Origin: an uncultured Hyphomonadaceae bacterium
Lineage (GTDB): Bacteria; Pseudomonadota; Alphaproteobacteria; Caulobacterales; Hyphomonadaceae
Assembly: GCA_938084575.1 (NCBI GenBank)
Contig: CALKFG010000003.1
Location: forward strand, 124,001 to 188,000
Length of the DNA stretch: 64,000 bases
Direction: 5' to 3'
Made by a program: the position numbers and the translations under genes. A model generated the notes under the pieces. The model was not told the origin of the DNA. It worked only from the letters and a program-made list of their open reading frames with translations, and did no database searches. Shown here one piece after another: positions 54,073 through 62,167 of this stretch. Each line of letters starts with the position of its first letter. Position 1 is the first letter of the stretch.

Positions 54073-55334
54073 CCTGCTGCTGCGAGCGGGGTTTCCTGAT
54101 TCAGACCGCTTGCGCGCACGCGGTCTGCCACCTGCTGAGCACTGACGGCGGCACCTTCATGCAGGCCATTGTTGAGCCAAGCGCCGGCGAAGAACAGTCC
54201 TCTGCGTCCCATATTCGCGATGAGGTGATCGCGTGAACGAAGCGCTTCGGGCGTGTAAACCGGGACGGTGTGACGGCAGCTGTAGAGTTGCTTTTCCGGC
54301 GCGATTTTCTGGTCGAGACCGTAGGCGAAGCTGTAGGGGGGATGCTCGGGCAAGCCACAAAACTGGTTGAGCGCAGTGTTGTAGCCATAGGTGTCCGTGC
54401 CTCCATCAACAAACAGGTCCATTGGAGTCCGGTGGGTCGCCCTGTAGGGGGTGTAAAAGGCATCGTCCCGATGGACGACAGTCTCAAATTCGCGGTCCGA
54501 CCAGGCTCCGAACCAGTTTTGTTCCAGCTCATCTGCATCGGTTACAATATTGAGCACCTGTCCGGGCGTGGTGGCCAGAATGGCCGCATCGACGGTCAGG
54601 CTCTGGCCGCGGGCCTGCACCTCAATCCCCCGTGGGGTCCTGCGGAGGCGGACATGGCCGGCATTGGTGACGACATCGAATGTACCTCGATCCGCGATCC
54701 GGGTCAGATAGGTTGAGACCCCATTCTTAACATACGACCAGTCGGGATGACGCAACGAACGGAGATAGGGCGCGACCAGTTGAACCGGCAGCCGGTCTGT
54801 GTCCGGGAAGGGTGTTGAGTAAGCCAGCGACAAAAGCGATCGGAGAAAGTCATCGAGGACAGGGTTCGTGCCGAGAAGTTCGCCAACCGCCATGTCGTCA
54901 CGGCCCTTATATCGCGAGATCGCCCGGAAACCGGCCGCGTAGTCAGAGCGCAACCGCCAGATCTGCGCGGCATAACCGGGCATGCGCAACAGCGCTGCCA
55001 GTACGGACCGGTTCAGGAAATCGCCTGGTCGTGACGGGAAGTAGCCTTTGCTATGATAAAGCGAGGAGCTGGGCTGGCTTTCTTGCAGAGCGATGCCCAG
55101 CTCATCCAGCAGGGCGTGCAGAACTGGCGACGATGTCTTGTGAAATCCTAAGACGCCGCATTCAAGCCGCAATGTGCGCGGAAGACTGTCTGTCGTGACA
55201 TTGCCATTCAAGGTGCGGACATTGCCGCCCAGAATGGCATCTTTTTCGAACACAGTGATCTGATGATCGCTCTGGAGCCGGTGTGCCGCCATGAGGCCAC
55301 TGGCCCCGCCACCAATGATTGCAAGACGTGCCAT
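54069..55334 (-). CDS. FAD-dependent amine oxidase-like oxidoreductase (COG2907 type)
   Basis: Flavoprotein of 421 residues. It begins with the dinucleotide motif [15 protein letters not shown] (about 5-19) and [15 protein letters not shown], and the C-terminus [27 protein letters not shown] is the second FAD contact. It resembles the predicted NAD/FAD-binding proteins of COG2907, often found near fatty-acid modifying genes; substrate unknown. ATG 55334 follows GGGAG. No such partner genes are adjacent here. Confidence 0.83.
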   Translation of the reverse strand: MARLAIIGGGASGLMAAHRLQSDHQITVFEKDAILGGNVRTLNGNVTTDSLPRTLRLECGVLGFHKTSSPVLHALLDELGIALQESQPSSSLYHSKGYFPSRPGDFLNRSVLAALLRMPGYAAQIWRLRSDYAAGFRAISRYKGRDDMAVGELLGTNPVLDDFLRSLLSLAYSTPFPDTDRLPVQLVAPYLRSLRHPDWSYVKNGVSTYLTRIADRGTFDVVTNAGHVRLRRTPRGIEVQARGQSLTVDAAILATTPGQVLNIVTDADELEQNWFGAWSDREFETVVHRDDAFYTPYRATHRTPMDLFVDGGTDTYGYNTALNQFCGLPEHPPYSFAYGLDQKIAPEKQLYSCRHTVPVYTPEALRSRDHLIANMGRRGLFFAGAWLNNGLHEGAAVSAQQVADRVRASGLNQETPLAAAG

Positions 55335-55406
55335 GTCGCTCCCAAAGTCAACAAACTGAACCTGTTTGTTAACCGTGTAAGTCTTATGACTTCGTAAAAC
55401 TTGATC

Positions 55407-55619
55407 TTAGTCAGATGCCTCTGGCCCGGCGTTCATCCAGCGCAAAACGGGCCTCAGCGGAACGGCCCAGCCAAGGCCGGCAATCACAAAGAAGATCAGG
55501 GCACGCCAGGCGGGTCCGTCGGCAAGGCGCGAGCCAATTGAGCCGGCGGCCCAGATCCAGAAGCCAAGAAAGACGAGGATAACGAGGCTGGCAATCAGTC
55601 GCCGCTTGGGTCGGGTCAT
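55407..55619 (-). CDS. DUF2842 family small membrane protein
   Basis: Protein of 70 residues with two transmembrane helices (about 7-27 and 39-57), ending VPLRPVLRWMNAGPEASD, where the VP...RWM pattern marks DUF2842, an alphaproteobacterial family of unknown function. ATG 55619 has AAGGAA 8 bases upstream. It is divergent from the heme A synthase gene, 65 bases apart, a neighbourhood that hints at the cytochrome oxidase pathway without proving it. Confidence 0.85.
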   Translation of the reverse strand: MTRPKRRLIASLVILVFLGFWIWAAGSIGSRLADGPAWRALIFFVIAGLGWAVPLRPVLRWMNAGPEASD

Positions 55620-55684
55620 TCAAAATTCCTTGCTGCGACGCCTTGGCGGCTTGTAAATGCTGGCTGGAAAGGCATTTAGCGCAA

Positions 55685-56770
55685 ATGACGCCAAGCTCAA
55701 TTCCCTCAAATGCCGCGCAGGCCATGCGGATCTGGCTGGTTCTGATTGGACTGCTTGTTTATGCAATGATCCTGATTGGTGGTGCAACCCGCCTGACCGA
55801 CAGCGGACTGTCGATTACGGAATGGGCGCCGATCAAGGGCATTCTGCCGCCCGTCGGGCCGGAGGCGTGGGCGTCAGAGTTTGGCAAATATCGCCAGACC
55901 GCGGAATTTCAGCAGCAGAATTACAATATGACCCTGGCGGAATTCCAGTTCATTTACTGGTGGGAGTGGGGCCATCGTCTGTTTGGCAGACTAATTGGGC
56001 TCGTGGCGATTATTGGCTTCGGTTTTTTTGCGCTGAAAGGGTGGCTGAACAGGATATGGCTCATCCGGCTTGTGATCCTGATTGGTCTGGGCGCTCTCCA
56101 GGGCTTGATTGGCTGGTGGATGGTCGCCAGCGGTATTGGCGAAACCACTCGTCTCGATGTCGCACCCTATCGGCTGATGACCCATTTTGGGCTGGCCCTG
56201 CTGATTATCACGCTGACCAGCTGGTACTGGATGGAACTGGGATCGCGTCCGGCACGCAACCCAGCCGTCGCCAGCGGGGGGGCGCCATTCTGGCCGGCGG
56301 CTCTTCTTTTGACCCTGGTTGCCCTGCAGATGCTGACGGGGGCGCTCGTTGCCGGACTCGACGCCGGGCGGTCTTATACAGACTGGCCGCTGATGGCGGG
56401 GGAACTGATCCCGGGCCATTACCTGCAGACAGATCTTGGCTTGCGAAGCCTGTTCGAAGGGCGCGCCGCCACGCAGTTCAATCACCGTTTCCTTGCCTAT
56501 GGGCTGTTTGTTGCCGCGTTTCTGATCGCCGTCTGGCAGCGACGGGGCCCGCTGGCGCGGTCCTTTGCCGGGGTCGCAGCCCTCGTCACCGCCCAGGCCG
56601 TCCTGGGCATTGTCACCCTTGTTTATGCGGCGCCGCTTCAGCTGGCCCTGATGCATCAGGGGCTGGGTGTCATTGTGCTTCTGGCATCCGTCCGGCTTGT
56701 CTGGCGTGCGTCATGTCTTAACGCAGCTCCTCTGGCAGCCGGGACAGGGTCAGAGGGCTCGGGTCAATAA
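55685..56770 (+). CDS. ctaA: Heme A synthase (COX15/CtaA)
   Basis: Inner-membrane enzyme of about 361 residues with eight helices that oxidises heme O to heme A for aa3-type oxidase. Landmarks are LIGGATRLTDSGLSITEWAPIKGILPP, the His-bearing FIYWWEWGHRLFGRLIG, RLMTHFGLALLI, TQFNHRFLAYGLFV and ALMHQGLGVIVLLASV. ATG 55685 was chosen for the membrane-protein start; a frame to 55643 adds a Cys-rich tail. The 3' end overlaps the convergent lipoprotein gene by 53 bases. Confidence 0.96.
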   Translation: MTPSSIPSNAAQAMRIWLVLIGLLVYAMILIGGATRLTDSGLSITEWAPIKGILPPVGPEAWASEFGKYRQTAEFQQQNYNMTLAEFQFIYWWEWGHRLFGRLIGLVAIIGFGFFALKGWLNRIWLIRLVILIGLGALQGLIGWWMVASGIGETTRLDVAPYRLMTHFGLALLIITLTSWYWMELGSRPARNPAVASGGAPFWPAALLLTLVALQMLTGALVAGLDAGRSYTDWPLMAGELIPGHYLQTDLGLRSLFEGRAATQFNHRFLAYGLFVAAFLIAVWQRRGPLARSFAGVAALVTAQAVLGIVTLVYAAPLQLALMHQGLGVIVLLASVRLVWRASCLNAAPLAAGTGSEGSGQ

Positions 56771-57719
56771 GAACAGCCCGGGAGTCGCCGGGTTGGACCT
56801 CACCCACCATGACAACCAGGCCGCCTGGATAGCCTCCGGTGCGTGCATCGCCCGTACTGGCCAGCGCGACGGGCCGGGCCGGCATGAAGACTGACAGGCC
56901 GTCGCGGATCAGCACGTCCCGTCTGGACCCATCATCGGTGATTTCCTGGAGGTTTCCCGAAGAGTCCAGTGTCAGGAGATAGGTCAGGCCATTGCGTTCC
57001 AGCGCGCTGGCATCGCGGATCGGTTCCGAGAACGTCATCGCGCCTTCGGGGCCGATCAGGCAGGCGGTGATGGGGGCGTCTGCAAGCATAGGTGTGTCCG
57101 GGATAAAGCTCAGCGTGTCGCCAGCCTCGTTAATTCGGCCCGTGATCAGCTGGTATGGATTGGTATCCGTCCAGTAGGCCAGTTGCATCAGCCCAGCCTT
57201 CGCACCATCGGGCGCGCCGGAACACAGGCCTGCGGCCGGGGCTGGCTGGATCATGTCGAGATTAAAGGCGACGGGTGCGTCCAGCTCCCCGGCATGAATG
57301 TAGAGCTGGATATTTCCATCACGCTGGATCGCCGGGAACAGGGTGACGCCCGTCCCGGCCAGGTCGACAAAAAGGCCGTCGCCCACTTCGCGCACCCCAA
57401 CAGCTGCCGGCGCGGTCAGCTGTTCGGCTTCGAAGTCAAAGAATTGAAGGCTGCCTTGTTCATTGGTCAGGGCTATGCGGGACCCCCAGGCGCCGGCCAG
57501 CCCGACACTGGTCAGTGGAATGGACAGCGAAGATGTGTTCCAAACCGCTGGCAGGCTCAAGGTCTCCCCTGCGCGGATTGGGGTCCCGTCTTCAATTGCG
57601 TCCCTCGTGGGGGTGTTTTTCGGGCTGCCACAAGCCGTGCAGACGAATAACACTGCGAGGGTGGAACGCGCGTTGACAAGCGCGAATGGGGTGCTTAAAC
57701 GCGGGCGCTTGAACATCAT
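56718..57719 (-). CDS. Hypothetical exported protein, possible lipoprotein
   Basis: Protein of about 333 residues with a signal-like N-terminus (TLAVLFVCTACGSPK). The lipobox is irregular (Cys at the -3 position), so anchoring is uncertain. The rest is beta-rich with repeated short strands (SRIALTNEQGSLQFFDFEAEQL, VALASTGDARTGGYPGGLVVMVGE) as in beta-propeller-like secreted proteins; I do not recognise a family. ATG 57719 (or 57716) follows GGAG. It starts 34 bases from rplM on the other strand and overlaps ctaA by 53 bases at its end. Confidence 0.75.
   Translation of the reverse strand: MMFKRPRLSTPFALVNARSTLAVLFVCTACGSPKNTPTRDAIEDGTPIRAGETLSLPAVWNTSSLSIPLTSVGLAGAWGSRIALTNEQGSLQFFDFEAEQLTAPAAVGVREVGDGLFVDLAGTGVTLFPAIQRDGNIQLYIHAGELDAPVAFNLDMIQPAPAAGLCSGAPDGAKAGLMQLAYWTDTNPYQLITGRINEAGDTLSFIPDTPMLADAPITACLIGPEGAMTFSEPIRDASALERNGLTYLLTLDSSGNLQEITDDGSRRDVLIRDGLSVFMPARPVALASTGDARTGGYPGGLVVMVGEVQPGDSRAVLIDPSPLTLSRLPEELR
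57673..57701 (+). promoter_or_regulatory. Predicted promoter of rplM-rpsI inside the divergent gene
   Basis: Perfect TTGACA at 57673-57678, 17 bases, then TAAACG (57696-57701). Only 34 bases separate the divergent start codons, so the ribosomal operon's promoter should lie in the lipoprotein coding region, as this one does. Confidence 0.5.
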
Positions 57720-57753
57720 CCGATAACTCCGAGTAAAAGGCTCCTGCGGGGCA

Positions 57754-58218
57754 ATGAAAACATATAACGCACCAGCTGATGTAGAGACCAAATGGGTTGT
57801 GATCGATGCGACCGATGTCGTGATCGGCCGTCTCGCGTCTTATGTCGCAAAACGCCTGCGTGGCAAACACCGCGCAGACTTCACACCGCATATAGATACC
57901 GGCGACCACGTTATCGTGATCAATGCCCGCAAGGCAAAATTCACCGGGAATAAGCTGCGGGACAAGATCTATTATCGCCATACCGGTTATCCCGGTGGCA
58001 TCAAGGACACCACGGCGGGCAAGATTTTGTCCGGGCGGTTCCCTGAGCGCGCCATTGAGATGGCGATTAAGCGGATGCTGCCAAAGGAAAGTTCGCTGGC
58101 ACGCAAGCAGTTCGGTAAGCTTCGGGTCTATCCTGATGCGGCGCATCCTCACGAAGCGCAACAGCCTGAGACGGTCGACTTTGCCGCTCTGAATGCCAAG
58201 AATACGAAGGCCATTTAA
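57754..58218 (+). CDS. rplM: 50S ribosomal protein L13
   Basis: Large-subunit protein of 154 residues, normal length plus a short tail. [38 protein letters not shown] and [18 protein letters not shown] are diagnostic. It is followed 2 bases later by rpsI, the conserved L13-S9 pair. Confidence 0.99.
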   Translation: MKTYNAPADVETKWVVIDATDVVIGRLASYVAKRLRGKHRADFTPHIDTGDHVIVINARKAKFTGNKLRDKIYYRHTGYPGGIKDTTAGKILSGRFPERAIEMAIKRMLPKESSLARKQFGKLRVYPDAAHPHEAQQPETVDFAALNAKNTKAI

Positions 58219-58220
58219 GC

Positions 58221-58709
58221 ATGTCTGAGACAGCCAATACCCTTGAAGACCTGAAGAACGTGACGGCCGAAGGCGGTCTGACGCCTGCCGCGGCCGCACC
58301 GGTCGAGCCGAAAATCGACGCTCAGGGACGGTCCTATGCGACGGGCCGACGCAAGTCGGCAACGGCACGGGTCTGGATCCGTCCGGGTACGGGCAAGATC
58401 GTCATCAATGGGAAGGACCAGGGAGAGTACTTCGCGCGTCCCGTTCTGCGGATGGTGATTGAGCAGCCCCTGATTGAATCCGACCGCCGGACACAGTTTG
58501 ACGTAATCGCGACGGTCAAAGGGTCTGGCCTGTCCGGTCAGGCCGGCGCCGTGCGCCACGGCATTGCCCGGGCACTGGTCAATTACGAGCCGGAACTGCG
58601 CCGCGTCTTGAAGCCGTTCGGCTTCATGACCCGCGATCCACGGACCGTAGAGCGGAAGAAATATGGCCGTGCGAAAGCCCGCCGCAGCTTCCAGTTTTCG
58701 AAGCGCTAA
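58221..58709 (+). CDS. rpsI: 30S ribosomal protein S9
   Basis: Small-subunit protein of 162 residues. The core starts at [26 protein letters not shown] (from residue 39) and ends with the basic tail [18 protein letters not shown] whose last Arg reaches the decoding centre. About 38 residues precede the core, an alphaproteobacterial feature. The terminator at 58739-58765 follows 30 bases after the stop. Confidence 0.99.
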   Translation: MSETANTLEDLKNVTAEGGLTPAAAAPVEPKIDAQGRSYATGRRKSATARVWIRPGTGKIVINGKDQGEYFARPVLRMVIEQPLIESDRRTQFDVIATVKGSGLSGQAGAVRHGIARALVNYEPELRRVLKPFGFMTRDPRTVERKKYGRAKARRSFQFSKR

Positions 58710-58738
58710 GCCGTCCCGAACAGGACAGATTTGGACGA

Positions 58739-58765
58739 GGCGCTTCCGCTGTGGAGCGCCTTTTT
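58739..58765 (+). terminator. Rho-independent terminator after rpsI
   Basis: GGCGC and TCC pair with GGA and GCGCC around a GCTGT loop with one bulged T, followed by TTTTT. It separates the ribosomal genes from argC, whose ATG is 25 bases further on. Confidence 0.88.
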
Positions 58766-58790
58766 CTTTGGTGAAAGCAGGATCGCGCAG

Positions 58791-59834
58791 ATGAGTGATG
58801 AAACCAGGCTCAGGGCGGCTATTCTCGGGGCCTCCGGCTATACGGGGGCGGAAACGGTGCGGCTTCTGGCGGACCATCCCCGTGTCGAGGTCCGCGCGGC
58901 GACCGGACATGCCCTGGCTGGCAAGGCGCTGTCTGACATTTTCCCCCATCTGGCCGGACCCAGTGATCTGGCGGTTGTCCGGCCCGACGATGTCGACTGG
59001 TCACAGATCGATGTCGTGTTCGGGTGCCTGCCGCATGGCACCAGCCAGGATGTGATCGAAACCCTTCCCGGGCATATAAAGGTGATCGATCTGTCCGCGG
59101 ATTACCGGCTGTCCAGTCCCGGGATATATGAGTCAACCTATGGGCGGGCCCACGCGGCACCGGCGCGGCTGCAAACCAGAATCTACGGACTGCCGGAGTG
59201 GCCTCAAAACGAACTTGAGGGGAGTGAGCTTGTCGCCTGTCCCGGATGTTACCCCACGGCCAGCCTTCTGGCCCTGCTGCCCCTGGTTGGCGCGGTAATT
59301 GATCGCGATCATATTATTATAGATGCCAAGTCCGGAGTGTCCGGGGCTGGCCGCGGGCTGAAGGAGGGCAATCTGTTCTCTGAGGCGGCCGAGGGCACCC
59401 ATGCCTATGGGATTGGCACGCACCGCCATGCGCCGGAAATTGACCAGGAGCTCAACCGGGTGGTCGGTCGCGACGACATTGCCGTGACCTTTACACCTCA
59501 CCTTTTGCCCATGGTCCGCGGAGAGCTGGTGACCTGCCATGTCCGCGGCGATGCCGATCAGATCCATGCAGCCCTGACAAATCAGTATCACACCGCGCCC
59601 TTTGTCACGGTTCTGCCGCTGGGCAGCCCGTCGCCCGATACCCGCCATGTGCGCGGGACCAATCACTGCCGTATCGGTGTTTGGCCCGACCGGGTGCCCG
59701 GTCGCAGCATTGTGATTGCCGTCATCGACAACCTTATCAAGGGCTCAAGTGGTCAGGCCATTCAGAATCTCAACCGGGTCATGGGATGGGACGAAACGCT
59801 TGGCCTTGGGCGGCTTCAGCCTCTGTTTCCCTAA
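58791..59834 (+). CDS. argC: N-acetyl-gamma-glutamyl-phosphate reductase
   Basis: Arginine pathway enzyme of 347 residues. NADP motif ILGASGYTGAETVRLL (about 9-24), catalytic Cys in LVACPGCYPTASLLAL, DAKSGVSGAGRG and the His region HRHAPEIDQEL are intact. ATG 58791 lies just after the rpsI terminator, and the frame from 58731 would run through that hairpin. The 3' end overlaps the next gene on the opposite strand by 56 bases. rplM-rpsI-argC is a common alphaproteobacterial order. Confidence 0.97.
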   Translation: MSDETRLRAAILGASGYTGAETVRLLADHPRVEVRAATGHALAGKALSDIFPHLAGPSDLAVVRPDDVDWSQIDVVFGCLPHGTSQDVIETLPGHIKVIDLSADYRLSSPGIYESTYGRAHAAPARLQTRIYGLPEWPQNELEGSELVACPGCYPTASLLALLPLVGAVIDRDHIIIDAKSGVSGAGRGLKEGNLFSEAAEGTHAYGIGTHRHAPEIDQELNRVVGRDDIAVTFTPHLLPMVRGELVTCHVRGDADQIHAALTNQYHTAPFVTVLPLGSPSPDTRHVRGTNHCRIGVWPDRVPGRSIVIAVIDNLIKGSSGQAIQNLNRVMGWDETLGLGRLQPLFP

Positions 59835-60444
59835 TCGGCCGCCGCGCGCGCTGGCGCCAGTCATACAGGTCTTCGGCAAGGTCGAGGTCGATCAGGGTCG
59901 GTAACAGGGCACAGCGTGTCCCGGCGGGCAGGTTCGCCCGGACATCATTCAGCGCCTGCGGCCCCGACCAGCGCACCGGGGCAAAGGGAGAGGCTGTCCG
60001 CGCGCTGGTGTTCAGGCCGAACAGGTAAAAGCCGCCATCCCGGGCGGGTCCGAACACCGCATCATGGGTGTGCAGGGTGCGGATGGCGGTGCGGATCAGG
60101 GCGCCGCTCAGGTCCGGAGCATCTGTCCCGATAAAGATCACCGGTCCGGGAGGGGCGCCCGCCAGCCCCTTGTCGAGTCGCGCTGACAGGTCGCCCCGGC
60201 CCTGGTCATGTATTTCCAGCCCGGTGGCGAGCCGGCCGAGTCCGCCGAGCCGGGCATGGCCGGGATCCAGGCAGAGGCGCACATCCCACGACCCGGCACG
60301 GAGTGCCCGCAGCGTTCGGGCCAGACTCATCGTCGCTATTCGCCGGGCGGTCACTCCGGACCCGAGGCTGCGCGCCAGCCGGGTCTTGGACCGGCCGATC
60401 CGGGGTGGCTTGGCAAAGACCAGCACCATGGGCCGGGGCTTCAT
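59779..60444 (-). CDS. TIGR04282/DUF2064-family glycosyltransferase-like protein
   Basis: Protein of 221 residues with a nucleotidyl/glycosyl-transferase A-type fold. VLVFAKPPRIGRSKTRLARSLG (about 7-28), FIGTDAPDLSG and FGPARDGGFYLFGL identify the family sometimes linked to arsenosugar synthesis or rSAM/selenodomain proteins. Substrate unproven. It is downstream of, and cotranscribed with, its usual partner TIGR04283 (22-base gap). Its end overlaps argC. Confidence 0.87.
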   Translation of the reverse strand: MKPRPMVLVFAKPPRIGRSKTRLARSLGSGVTARRIATMSLARTLRALRAGSWDVRLCLDPGHARLGGLGRLATGLEIHDQGRGDLSARLDKGLAGAPPGPVIFIGTDAPDLSGALIRTAIRTLHTHDAVFGPARDGGFYLFGLNTSARTASPFAPVRWSGPQALNDVRANLPAGTRCALLPTLIDLDLAEDLYDWRQRARRPIRETEAEAAQGQAFRPIP

Positions 60445-60466
60445 CGGACCGCTCCAGCACGCTGTC

Positions 60467-61153
60467 TCATGGCCTGCGCCGAACCAGTTTGGCGGGGTCG
60501 GCCCCGAGCAGGACGCGGGCGATCAGCCAGGCATTGCGCCAGCTGCGCCGTCGCCAGCCTTCGGCTTCATATTTGACCGCAGAGGTCCGGGCCTGCGCAC
60601 TGAGATGGGCGAGGCGGGCGCGCCCCAGGGCCCGCACGATCTCGACGTCTTCCATGAAGGGCGTGTCGTGATAGCCGCCAATTGCATCATAAAGCTGGCG
60701 CGAGATCAGCAGGCCCTGGTCGCCATAGGGCAGGCCGAGGCGCCGGGCCCGCCAGTTGGCCCGGGCCGCGACGCGTCGGGCCATCGGGTGGTCGGACCGG
60801 AAGGCCAGGGTGAAACTCGCGGCCTTGTCGGCCCGCTGGTCGATATGCGCGTGAACCCGTTCCGCCCAGTCCCGGCTCAGCGCGGTATCGGCGTGCAGGA
60901 AGAGAAGCCAGGCCCCCCGCGCGGCCTCGCCGCCGAGGCGCAGCTGGTGCGCCCGCTCGCGGCGGTCGGTCGAGATGATTCGGGCGCCGGCATCTTCCGC
61001 GATCACCCGCGTGGCATCGGAACTGTTGCCATCAACAAGGATGACTTCCCGGACAAGGTCCGCGCTCAGGCCCGGCATCAGGCTGGCCAGGCAGAGGGGT
61101 AAGTCCTCTGCTGCATTCAGGGCCGGGATAATGATGGAAAGCGGCGCGGGCAT
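60467..61153 (-). CDS. TIGR04283-family glycosyltransferase 2
   Basis: GT-A glycosyltransferase of 228 residues without the membrane domain usual for polymer synthases. SIIIPALNAAEDLPLCLASL (about 6-25), VDGNSSDATRVIAEDAGARII and the metal-binding region LLFLHADTAL are present, with LPYGDQGLLISRQLYDAIGGY. It pairs with the TIGR04282 gene downstream, as in many genomes. No arsenic methylation or radical-SAM gene is in the window, so the arsenosugar role cannot be supported here. Confidence 0.9.
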   Translation of the reverse strand: MPAPLSIIIPALNAAEDLPLCLASLMPGLSADLVREVILVDGNSSDATRVIAEDAGARIISTDRRERAHQLRLGGEAARGAWLLFLHADTALSRDWAERVHAHIDQRADKAASFTLAFRSDHPMARRVAARANWRARRLGLPYGDQGLLISRQLYDAIGGYHDTPFMEDVEIVRALGRARLAHLSAQARTSAVKYEAEGWRRRSWRNAWLIARVLLGADPAKLVRRRP

Positions 61154-61233
61154 AGGGAGACATCTGACAGGTTTTGGCCAGCTTGCAATGCCTGTTGCCG
61201 CCCGGGGTCAGGCCCGGGGGCAGGGGAACAGGG

Positions 61234-62073
61234 TCAGGTCGCCACGCCCAGCGCGTCCAGCCGGGCCCGGGCCAGAAGAAGGTCGCGCCAGCTGCGACTC
61301 TTATCCTGAGGGCGACGCAGCAAATAGGCCGGGTGGAATAAGGGAATCAGCGGTGCCGTGGTCCCTGCCGGGGTCTGAAAAACAGCTTCCTGGCCGCGCA
61401 GCCGCATAATACCGGTGCGCGTATCGAGCAGGCTTTTTGCCGCCACGCCCCCCATGGCCAGAATCAATTTCGGGGCGCCGAGGTCCACCATGCGATCAAG
61501 GAAAGGGCGACAGACGGCCAGCTCATCCGGGTCGGGATTGAGGTTTCCCGGCGGACGCCAATAATTCACATTGGTGATGAAGACATTGGTCGTCCGGTCC
61601 AGCCCGATCGCCCCCAGCATCTTGTCCAGCAACTGACCGGCAGGTCCGACAAAGGGCAGGCCCTGACGGTCTTCTTCCGCCCCCGGGCCTTCCCCGATAA
61701 CCATGACGGGAGCCCCGACAACACCGTCGCAGACCACGGTCTTTTCGCACAGGCTTTTCAGAGGCGAGCCTTCGAATCCTTCAATCGCCGTCTTCAGGCT
61801 GGCCATGTCGGTCGCTGCCGCGCTGAGCCGGCGGGCGTCCTCGATCCAGTCTTCCAGCGGTCTGGGCCGACCCGGACGCCGCCGTGAGGGTGTGGTTCCG
61901 GTCGGGGCAGGTGCCGGGGCGGCTGGGGCGGCTGGGGCTGCCATTGGGGGTGTCACCCTGGCCGCGCCGGGCGCCTGTCGCGTGCCCGGCATCGGGTCGG
62001 CGACATCGACGCCCATGTCCGACCACCATTCGGTCAGGCTCTGCAAGGCTTTGTCCGTGACGCTTTGGGGCAT
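61234..62073 (-). CDS. Uracil-DNA glycosylase, family 4-like
   Basis: DNA repair enzyme of 279 residues removing uracil. The active-site motif is VIGEGPGAEEDRQGLPFVGPAGQLLD (about 125-150) and the second motif is PLIPLFHPAYLLRRP. An Ala/Pro-rich linker (about 35-66) separates a short N-terminal region. Family 4 enzymes normally carry four Cys ligands of an iron-sulfur cluster; here only Cys109, Cys115 and the Cys of DELAVCRPF are near the fold and the expected spacing is not seen, so the cluster may be missing or altered. Confidence 0.87.
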   Translation of the reverse strand: MPQSVTDKALQSLTEWWSDMGVDVADPMPGTRQAPGAARVTPPMAAPAAPAAPAPAPTGTTPSRRRPGRPRPLEDWIEDARRLSAAATDMASLKTAIEGFEGSPLKSLCEKTVVCDGVVGAPVMVIGEGPGAEEDRQGLPFVGPAGQLLDKMLGAIGLDRTTNVFITNVNYWRPPGNLNPDPDELAVCRPFLDRMVDLGAPKLILAMGGVAAKSLLDTRTGIMRLRGQEAVFQTPAGTTAPLIPLFHPAYLLRRPQDKSRSWRDLLLARARLDALGVAT

Positions 62074-62167
62074 TGTGACCTGAAAATTAGACGTTAAACC
62101 GGGGACGATCTAGATAAAGTGTATCGGGTTAGCCGCGCGGCGCTACCCATGATTTGGAGAAAGACTG

